Shown one piece after another: positions 57,356-64,000 of a stretch of 64,000 nucleotides of DNA. Each line of letters starts with the position of its first letter. Within the stretch, counting starts at the first letter, position 1. A program made the translations under genes and the position numbers. The stretch is from Hemileia vastatrix (taxonomy: Eukaryota > Basidiomycota > Pucciniomycetes > Pucciniales > Zaghouaniaceae). The stretch covers positions 8,795,501 through 8,859,500 of the forward strand of contig JASXTE010000007.1 of NCBI GenBank assembly GCA_030280995.1, written 5' to 3'. The notes under the pieces were generated by a model. It saw nothing but the letters and a program-made list of their open reading frames with translations. It had not been told where the DNA came from and ran no database searches.

Positions 57356-59296
57356 TTAAGCCTCATGTGGGAGGAAAGAAAAGTCCTCAGCACCCTTTGT
57401 GCTGGCCCTAATCACTGGAACATCTTCGTCAAAATCTTCAGAATCAGAATCCCCATATGTAGGTGGCTTCCTTGATAATCCATCAGGCATAGTAAAAGTT
57501 TTACCTGGTTTGTGTACCAGGTCAAAAGAAAAATGTTGAATAAATGCCACCCACCTAGTCATTGGAGCATTTTGAAGACTAGGTGTATTGATCATCTGAA
57601 CCAAAGATTTTGCATCCAACTGCAGCTCAAAATGCTGCCCCCACAAAACCGTCTGTAGCTTCTTTAAAATTTTTGCTACACCACACAATTCCAACTTAGG
57701 TTGAGAATACCTAGATTCCACCTCATTAAACACCACAGACTCATACCTTACTGGCCTGACCCTCCCAGTCTTATCCTCCTGAGACAAAACAGCACCAGCA
57801 GCAATATAACTTGAGTCCACTGCCAGATAAATCTTTCCAGCACCAACACCATAATACAACTTGTGAAGAATTATATCTTCACCAACAACCTTTTTCAGCT
57901 TCTGAAAAGCCTCTTCACACTCTTCCGTCCATTCCCAATCTGCATCTTTTCTGGTCAACCTCCTTAAAGGTGAAGCCAACAAAGAAAAATCCTTAATGAA
58001 AATCCTGACATATACACATACACCCAAAAACCCTCTGACTTCTGTAGTATTTTTAGGCCTTGGCCATGCCTGAATTTTATTAATCTTCTTCTTCGCCATA
58101 ATTCTTCCCTCTTTACATACCACATGACCCAGAATTTCCAAAGCAGGAACGCAACAACAGAATTTTGACCCTGAAATGGTCAAACCAGCCTCTTCAATCC
58201 TGAACAACACTCTCTCTAGAGTTATTGCATATTCCCACACAAACCTCCTTATTCCAGGGTTCTCCAATAACACCTCATTACCATAATCAGTGGATGGTCC
58301 TTTAATTCCACCATCATCAATAAAAATACCAGCATGAGTAGGAACCTCATCCTGAAAAATCCAAGCCATCTGTGCTTGATAAACTGCCGCTGAATTAGTT
58401 GCTCCTTGAGGCAACCTAGTGAGCTGAAATCTTCCCAAAGGAGTCTCAAAAGTTGTGAGAGGCCTTGAATCCATATGTAGTTCCCTCTCATCATAACCAC
58501 CCATAATATCACCCAAGCCATAACACACCCTTCCAGAAAAAGCTTCAACAAATTCCTCTGCACTTGGCAGCATACCAGCTTCCTTGATAGTGACTCTATT
58601 CAAGGCTCTAAGATCATGAGCCACCCTCAACTTTCCATTCTGCTTCTTTACACAGAACACTGGACTTGAGTAACTGGATGTTGATTGTTCATATAACCCA
58701 GTCCTGACTCTTTCCCTAATAATCTCCACAAAATCCTCTCTGATAGCGGCTGGAATCGGAATAGTTTTTATTTGCCAAGGTTCATGACAAACAACAGGAA
58801 TCAAGTAAGGTTCCCCAAAAGAGTGCTTCAATACACCCCTTTCCTCCTCAACAAACGCCAAAGCCTTTTCCCTTAGCACAATAACGTGCAACAACAACTT
58901 CTTTTCTTCCTCATACAACCACCCATCAGGACCAAAATTAACAACTTTCAATCTTTCCACGGTCACCCTAGCCATCTCTACAAATTCTGGAGGATTCTTC
59001 ACCAAAGGAGTACAGTACGGATCTCTTGACAAAGGAGGTCTCTTCAAAGGCGGATTCAAACCCACAGGCATAGGCTCATTGACAGGCCTAATCTTCTGCG
59101 CTACCTTCTTATACTTTGCCGCTCCACCTTCAACTTGAGGGATCTTCAGGAAGTCTTCACCACCAGACCTGGAACAAAAACCAAGGGTTTCCCCATTGCT
59201 CACATGTGTGGCCCTGGTAATGTTTTTGAAAGGTGTAGAAAAAACCCTAGCAGTGCACAATTGGGAGGACTTACTTTTAGACCCCAATCTCACCAC
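57356..59296 (-). CDS. Reverse transcriptase-RNase H of 13 kb element
   Basis: RT: KLRVAHDLRALNRVTIKEAG, CYGLGDIMGGYDERELHM (first Asp), FQLTRLPQGATNSAAVYQAQ and the catalytic box GIFIDDGGIKG (FIDD, a variant of Y-x-D-D). GHVVCKEGRIMAKKKINKI and FLGVCVYVRIFIKDF follow. RNase H: IYLAVDSSYIAAGAVLSQ, VESRYSQPKLELCGVAKIL and FTMPDGLSRKP. The N-terminal extension is rich in Pro and Lys. The frame differs from gag-protease by one register, and the change falls at a duplicated 120-bp segment near 59200-59300. It ends with TAA in frame with integrase. Catalytic Asp residues are intact. Confidence 0.92.
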   Translation of the reverse strand: MVRLGSKSKSSQLCTARVFSTPFKNITRATHVSNGETLGFCSRSGGEDFLKIPQVEGGAAKYKKVAQKIRPVNEPMPVGLNPPLKRPPLSRDPYCTPLVKNPPEFVEMARVTVERLKVVNFGPDGWLYEEEKKLLLHVIVLREKALAFVEEERGVLKHSFGEPYLIPVVCHEPWQIKTIPIPAAIREDFVEIIRERVRTGLYEQSTSSYSSPVFCVKKQNGKLRVAHDLRALNRVTIKEAGMLPSAEEFVEAFSGRVCYGLGDIMGGYDERELHMDSRPLTTFETPLGRFQLTRLPQGATNSAAVYQAQMAWIFQDEVPTHAGIFIDDGGIKGPSTDYGNEVLLENPGIRRFVWEYAITLERVLFRIEEAGLTISGSKFCCCVPALEILGHVVCKEGRIMAKKKINKIQAWPRPKNTTEVRGFLGVCVYVRIFIKDFSLLASPLRRLTRKDADWEWTEECEEAFQKLKKVVGEDIILHKLYYGVGAGKIYLAVDSSYIAAGAVLSQEDKTGRVRPVRYESVVFNEVESRYSQPKLELCGVAKILKKLQTVLWGQHFELQLDAKSLVQMINTPSLQNAPMTRWVAFIQHFSFDLVHKPGKTFTMPDGLSRKPPTYGDSDSEDFDEDVPVIRASTKGAEDFSFLPHEA

Positions 59297-60000
59297 TTCA
59301 AAACTTTCCGCAATTCCACATCTTCATCCTCACTTCCAACTTCCAAATCTTCAAATCTTGATTCATCTTCTGAATCACATCTTCTAAAATTGTGCAGTTT
59401 ATCCTCATGCTGGAGGTCCAAAAATAGATCTTGATGATCTTCTTTCTTCAACATTTTCTGCAGTTTAACCTCATGCTGGAGGTCCAAAAATAGATCTTGA
59501 CGATCTTCACAAAAATATTTTGCATCTTCTTTCTTCATTATCTTCAGATTTTTTTCTTGATTTTCTTGAATTATCTTGAAATTTTTATCTTCTTTTCTTG
59601 AGTTATCTTCTGTCCTACAAAAATAACCAGGGGTTTCCCCAATGCTCACAGGTGTGGCCCAGGTAATTTTTTTGAAAGGTGTAGAAGAAACCATAGGGGT
59701 GCACAATTGGGAGGACATACTTTTAGACCCCAATCTCACCACCCCAAAACTTTTCCGCATATCTTTCAATAAAGATATATAACCAATCTTCTTCTTTAAA
59801 CTTGAATTAAAAATAATTAAAAATCTTGAGAGAGAACGGAGACTTGATAAAAAACTTGATGAATACTTGCAGAGAAGAGAAACATTTAAAAGAGAAAGTT
59901 GAAAATCCACTTGGTATATCTCCAAGGGAGCTGACCTACTACAACCTTGGATTTCCTCATCTCGGGGAGAGGTTGTAGCACTAGGGTGATCAGCCCTCAT
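59290..60000 (-). CDS. Protease-RT linker region with internal repeats
   Basis: Open frame in register with gag and protease after a TGA at 60024-60022. There is no enzyme domain. A hydrophobic stretch (VSLLCKYSSSFLSSLRSL) is followed by a Lys/Glu-rich region with two peptide repeats, DLFLDLQHEVKLQ and DLFLDLQHEDKLH (DNA copies at 59395-59450 and 59461-59510). It contains VVRLGSKSMSSQLC, duplicated as VVRLGSKSKSSQLC at the start of the RT segment. It may be a polyprotein spacer or the product of a local duplication that shifted the frame. Confidence 0.55.
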   Translation of the reverse strand: MRADHPSATTSPRDEEIQGCSRSAPLEIYQVDFQLSLLNVSLLCKYSSSFLSSLRSLSRFLIIFNSSLKKKIGYISLLKDMRKSFGVVRLGSKSMSSQLCTPMVSSTPFKKITWATPVSIGETPGYFCRTEDNSRKEDKNFKIIQENQEKNLKIMKKEDAKYFCEDRQDLFLDLQHEVKLQKMLKKEDHQDLFLDLQHEDKLHNFRRCDSEDESRFEDLEVGSEDEDVELRKVLKW

Positions 60001-60021
60001 TACTTTAAAAAAGACAGTTTC

Positions 60022-61446
60022 TCAATGGAGCCTGAACTGCACTCCAAAAAAACCAGAGGCAGCACCCAATTCCTTCCTTCTCCTGCAGCAGTCCATGCAC
60101 TGGCACATTGAAGATAAACCAGGCCTAGTCTCCCAACCATCCTCTCCAGGGGATGATGACCTCATGTGAAGCCTCCTTTCGTCTTCACCAGTCAACTCCA
60201 AACTGATTCCCAAATCAAATTGATAACCTATTCTTGCCTGAAAATCCATCAAGAATGGCCCAACCAAAACTGCTTTTACATTACCTTTAGCAATGTAAAA
60301 ATGAACCTTCCCTGAGGCTCCTCCAACATCTAAATTCACAAACTCTGAAGTTCCAACTAATTCAGTGACATGGCCACCGATCCCTCTCAAATTCCCACCA
60401 ATACCAGTCTTGATGGGGAGGCCCATATGAGTTGCCTCAAACAAAGAAATCAGGTTTATCTGAGAACCTGAATCCACCAATGCCCTTGCCTCCCTGCCAT
60501 TCAGAGTGACATTGACATATCCCAGAGGAGCAGAAAAATGAGTTTCCAACCCCTCACCAAACTTTTCAGCAGAATCACAAATGTATTCTACCTCACCAGA
60601 AGAAACCCTTCTCCTGGTCAACAACTTCTTCTGCCTATCAGCCAACCCTGGACTGATAGCATACAATTCCCCATAAGATAGGGAAACCTGACCCTGGTTC
60701 ATACTTTCCAGGACAGAGTCCATAACATTAACTTGACCAGACACTACTGGCCTCTCAAAGTGAGCTCTTTGCTTCACCACCTTGGTCCTAGAAGATTCTT
60801 GAGGACCAGCACCACCAACAGATTTACCATTAACAGGAACCAAACCAGATCCCTCACCAGAACCTCTGACTCCAACAGGCTTTGGCAATGAAGCCAAAGG
60901 GACATCCTCCTCGGAGTCAGAATCCACCTCCATTGACATCGGCTCACCATTCAGGTCCAATGCACCAAAACTAGGGGGGCCCATGTCAGCCATACCCTTC
61001 TGCATCTTGTACAGCTCCTCTTTACTGTACCTCTTCCTAGCTGCACTCAGCTTAGGATCACCCTTTGAAGCATTTGGCTTTGGTTGGGCCTGAGAACTGC
61101 TCTTAGGCCTACCCACCTTTCCTGCTTCCACATCATAAACACCAGCCAAGCATTCACCACCTGACTGTCCACCACAAAAATACAACTCCAAACCACCAAA
61201 CGAAGTAGAAAAAGAGACCTTATTGACCACCTTCCCCTTTCCCTTGACGTCCTCATCTACCTTAACAGAAGACTTCCCCTGATCAGGAATCTTCTCAAAC
61301 CTTGGCCTCCCTTGATTGAGACCACCTCTTCTCCTGACCAAATCAACAGGAGCCTGCCCCTCACTGGGATTCACAAAAGCACTGTCAGGGAACTTATAAA
61401 CCCTTCCATCAAACTCCACTTTTCCTTCAGACACATCTCTGTTCAA
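60022..61446 (-). CDS. Gag C-terminal region and aspartic protease
   Basis: In frame with gag, 30 codons beyond its TAA. Just upstream, between the two open segments, lies YCSRRGHRSNDC, a zinc-knuckle-like C-x4-H-x4-C whose usual first Cys is absent. The middle is Ser/Gly/Pro-rich. The retropepsin is near the end: ARALVDSGSQINLISLFEAT with the catalytic D-S-G, and VKAVLVGPFLMDFQARI. It cleaves the polyprotein. The apparent start at 61446 is TTG, so translation probably depended on gag. Confidence 0.85.
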   Translation of the reverse strand: MNRDVSEGKVEFDGRVYKFPDSAFVNPSEGQAPVDLVRRRGGLNQGRPRFEKIPDQGKSSVKVDEDVKGKGKVVNKVSFSTSFGGLELYFCGGQSGGECLAGVYDVEAGKVGRPKSSSQAQPKPNASKGDPKLSAARKRYSKEELYKMQKGMADMGPPSFGALDLNGEPMSMEVDSDSEEDVPLASLPKPVGVRGSGEGSGLVPVNGKSVGGAGPQESSRTKVVKQRAHFERPVVSGQVNVMDSVLESMNQGQVSLSYGELYAISPGLADRQKKLLTRRRVSSGEVEYICDSAEKFGEGLETHFSAPLGYVNVTLNGREARALVDSGSQINLISLFEATHMGLPIKTGIGGNLRGIGGHVTELVGTSEFVNLDVGGASGKVHFYIAKGNVKAVLVGPFLMDFQARIGYQFDLGISLELTGEDERRLHMRSSSPGEDGWETRPGLSSMCQCMDCCRRRKELGAASGFFGVQFRLH

Positions 61447-61536
61447 TGCCGAACAATCATTGGACCTGTGCCCCCTCCTACTACAATAAGAGATAACCCA
61501 AGGATCACTCCTACCAGCCCTTCTTTCAAACTCCCT

Positions 61537-62382
61537 TTACTGAGAAGGCGCCTTATTAACCTTCTTGGACTCCTGGACAAAAATGTGCAGCTGTTTGGTC
61601 AGATCAGCCAGCTGCTCCACCATTGGGTCCCTCTCCTGTTTGGGAACCTGCACCAAATTTTTTTCCTCCTTCTTCTCCCTAACTTCCTCTTCAGCCAAAG
61701 CCTCACTGACTTTGCTGACATACTTGGCACACCCCTCCTGATAGGTGTCCACAGCCAATAACTTCAAATGGGCCTCAACAGCCTCCTTCACCTTATCCAA
61801 GGCAGGCAACTTCTGATCCCCATTAGAAAGAGTCTTCATCAATTCCTTACTTGACAAATCCTTCAACACATCCATCCTGACATCTCTAGCCAGGGAAGAC
61901 CAAAAAACATCTTTGGCAGCATTTTCATGTGCCAGCTCCTCAACTTCCACCAAGTATTCCACCACAGGATCAAACTGTAGCAGAAACTTCCTGTAACTAT
62001 GTAAGTTACCAACACCACCATAAGATTGCCATTCACTGACAACCTTGTTCAAGTCCACCATAGTGAACCTGACACCCCATCTATCCACCATTTCCCTACA
62101 CAACAATTTCCAATCCCTCTTCTTGTAGCCAGACATGGCCACAATCTCCTTCTCCACTGACCTATCACCAATGAAGAAGATAATATGCTTCACCATGTCC
62201 AGGTAGGAAGCACCATCCACTCCTGCAGCAGCTTCATACTTCTCTAGAAACCACTTGACATCCTCCCCATTAAACTTGGTACCATCCCAAGTTTTAATTC
62301 TCACACACTCCCTAACCATCACAGAAGGAGGACCATCCCCCCCACTGACAGTCACCACAGGAATAGAGGAACCAGAAGCCAT
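61537..62382 (-). CDS. Gag of 13 kb element
   Basis: 281 residues from ATG at 62382, 70 bases inside the primer site. The capsid-like domain has IKTWDGTKFNGEDVKWFLEK, SVEKEIVAMSGYKKRDWKLL and CREMVDRWGVRFTMVDLNKV. A Lys/Glu-rich helical tail (ALAEEEVREKKEEKNLVQ) follows. It ends at TAA 61539-61537, but the frame continues into a zinc-knuckle-like motif and the protease, so the stop is either a mutation or a read-through point. It builds the particle. Confidence 0.88.
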   Translation of the reverse strand: MASGSSIPVVTVSGGDGPPSVMVRECVRIKTWDGTKFNGEDVKWFLEKYEAAAGVDGASYLDMVKHIIFFIGDRSVEKEIVAMSGYKKRDWKLLCREMVDRWGVRFTMVDLNKVVSEWQSYGGVGNLHSYRKFLLQFDPVVEYLVEVEELAHENAAKDVFWSSLARDVRMDVLKDLSSKELMKTLSNGDQKLPALDKVKEAVEAHLKLLAVDTYQEGCAKYVSKVSEALAEEEVREKKEEKNLVQVPKQERDPMVEQLADLTKQLHIFVQESKKVNKAPSQ

Positions 62383-62451
62383 TCCTCCAGTTCAAAACAC
62401 CAAAAAGAGCCAAAGAAAGAAAACAGAAATTCCAAATAACTAGCAAGTTCT

Positions 62452-62469
62452 ACCCCACGTTGGGCCCCA
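62452..62469 (-). promoter_or_regulatory. Primer binding site, tRNA-Lys-like
   Basis: Four bases (62473-62470) inside the 5' LTR the minus strand reads TGGGGCCCAACGTGGGGT. From memory of primer sites for tRNA-Lys (isoacceptors 1 and 2), it agrees at 16 of 18 positions. It starts with TGG, complementary to the CCA end of a tRNA. It would prime minus-strand DNA synthesis. Confidence 0.75.
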
Positions 62470-62473
62470 GAAA

Positions 62474-63567
62474 TGTAGACAATCCTATAGTACTAGCTAT
62501 AGGCCTTGACCAAGGGAGTTGGAGAAAAACCAGAGAGAAAATCCCCTGTCCCTTTAGAAAAATAGAGTGAGATTTACTTGCTAGAGTAAGTTGCTTCCTG
62601 TTTTGATAAAGACCCCTTTTAAACACACTTGACTGCTTGATGAGCCAAGAAAGTAGTCACCAGATAGACTACCAGACCAAAGAACTGAAATGTAGAACAA
62701 AGTCCACACCAGAGACAGCAAAAATACTTGATGTTGGCTGCAAATCCACACCAGAGACAGCAATAATACTTGCTATAGCTTGCAAGACTATAACAGAGAA
62801 AACAGTTGCCAAAGTTAAGTTAAATGAAGAACTTACTTGCAACAAACACAGCCAATTGTGGCCAGAAAACAGTGAAAACTGAGTGAGGAACAATGAGATC
62901 ACCTCCGGATGGTTGTATGATGATTAAGGTTGCCCCAAACTGTCTTATTCACTATGTACACACAGACCACTAACTAAGAGCCCATCCGCACCCACCAATC
63001 TGGCGCCTGTACCTGCCAGATTGCATAAAAAACCCTCCTGGAGCGCTCCCCAACCTCCTAAAACAGAGGCGGGCGGGCCGCCCGAAGTCGGAGATGCCGC
63101 CTGAAGCGGCCCGGCCTCCCTGAAGCCAGAAAACCAATAAAAACCATTAATCTACTTAGAAAAACTAGCTACAACTACTAAAACCTTTAAAACACGGAAT
63201 TTCACTATAACAACATTGAGAAATGAAATATAGAGAAAAATTAGCTCTATCAAATGGTACTAAGAACTTAACTCTAAGACTTAAGGTTAGCCCATAAAAC
63301 ACGAAAAACAAAATTAAACAGCAATCTTTTATAAATGAAAAATGAGGAAATGACCCCTTAAAAAGCAGAATATGAAAAATGTCTTCAAGTCATAAAATAT
63401 AGAGAAAAACCAGGGCTATCCACTGATAGTACCCACATACCCGCAGACCCAATATCCACGGAATAAAACCTGAAAAATACCAAATTCCTTAACAGATGTC
63501 AATTAAGACATGCACAAACAGCGCCAAATCACACAACAAAGGCCCCTTCCAATGTTGGAAGACCACA
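62474..63567 (-). repeat. 5' LTR of 13 kb element
   Basis: Pairs with 50517-51609, with about 30 differences by eye and one single-base insertion. It contains the same GC-rich island (about 63010-63125). CCGC follows at 63568-63571. Confidence 0.92.
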
Positions 63568-64000
63568 CCGCAACTTATGTAAGAATAAAAATTATTTTTA
63601 TTGAAATTTACATGAGAAAGTATGCCTATTATTCAAAATCAAACTTGCTCTAATGGTGTTTTTCAATCATTATTTCCATTCATAACAATAAAAAACATTT
63701 CAATTTGCTGATGTATTAGTTTTTGATATCCCCAAGTTTATATCTCACATGTACTATTCACAAAATTATTAAAAAAATAATTTTTTAAATACATGATAAA
63801 CTTGAAAGTGAGGGGGCATTAAATTTTTAAAAATGAATTCTAAATTCAGGATGGATAGTATTTTTTCTATTTTCACAAATGAAAAATTTTTTGTTTCAAT
63901 TAATCCAGAAAGAAAATTTTGTTGTAAGCATATTATTTTATATTTTTTTTGATTTTAAATACTATATTTTCAAGATTTGTGTTTAATATTTCCTGTGAAA
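63568..64000. other. AT-rich flank
   Basis: Sequence beyond the target duplication. No feature seen. Confidence 0.4.

Larger units (their letters stand above)
50517..63567 (-). mobile_element. 13 kb Ty3-type LTR retrotransposon
   Basis: LTRs 50517-51609 and 62474-63567 (1093 and 1094 bp, about 97% identical by eye) start TGTAGACAATCC and end ACCACA. CCGC lies directly outside both (50513-50516 and 63568-63571), a 4-bp target duplication (5 bp if the terminal A is shared). Minus-strand order is gag, protease, linker, RT-RNase H, integrase, followed by an unusually long 4.2 kb region before the 3' LTR. That region contains + strand coding-like sequence and repeated modules. Stops at 61537-61539, 60022-60024 and 57356-57358 and a frame change near 59295 interrupt gag-pol. 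It is otherwise well preserved. Confidence 0.92.

Noticed and set aside
56080..62443. Plus-strand open frames within the 13 kb element's gag-pol
   Set aside because: Antisense shadows of integrase, RT and gag; unlike 51.8-54.5 kb, they coincide with a well-supported coding strand.

Overview
The window looks like an AT-rich, transposon-dominated nuclear region of a basidiomycete, most probably a rust fungus (Pucciniales). This is inferred from four things: a Tet-like 2OG-Fe(II) oxygenase pseudogene of the kind amplified in rusts, a basidiomycete-type Tnp2 (CACTA superfamily) transposase, very short introns (about 44-116 bp, most 56-80 bp), and long Ty3-type retrotransposons. I see no bacterial features and no intact host housekeeping gene. 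The species cannot be fixed from the sequence alone.

Layout. 1-5061 is a decayed Ty3-type pol copy on the + strand; its reverse transcriptase is split by an antisense solo LTR (394-1317). 5062-15444 is a 10.4 kb non-autonomous element with CACTA-like terminal inverted repeats and a 3-bp AAT target duplication. Most of its interior is a tandem array of roughly 608-bp units, each carrying a 46-bp palindrome. 17046 begins a second, related end of the same superfamily, whose other end was not found. Downstream lie a broken SNF2-family ATPase gene (17986-20346), a minus-strand fragment (20786-21460), a multiply broken Tnp2-like transposase (22522-25900), an unrecognised gene (26328-27969) containing a tRNA-derived SINE-like insert, and about 2 kb of AT-rich 24-30 bp palindromes (28180-30120).

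31272-33575 is an unrecognised multi-exon gene. 34530-35574 (minus) is the Tet-like oxygenase pseudogene, with three copies of a 26-bp motif just upstream. 37320-37955 is a cluster of about a dozen unrelated short-loop hairpins.

39250-46546 (minus) is a Ty3/gypsy chromodomain retrotransposon whose gag-pol is a single frame broken by five stops. 50517-63567 (minus) is a second, about 13 kb Ty3-type element. It has 1.09 kb LTRs, a 4-bp CCGC target duplication, a tRNA-Lys-like primer site, and an unusual 4.2 kb 3' region holding antisense, apparently spliced coding sequence and repeated stem-loop modules.

How the parts relate. The two retrotransposons encode the usual gag, protease, reverse transcriptase, RNase H and integrase. 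The first 3.8 kb is a diverged relative of the 50-63 kb element, and its solo LTR belongs to that family. The palindrome arrays next to the CACTA-like ends and transposase are candidate subterminal transposase-binding or heterochromatin-forming DNA. Nearly all coding sequences carry stops or frameshifts, so most products are probably not made in full.
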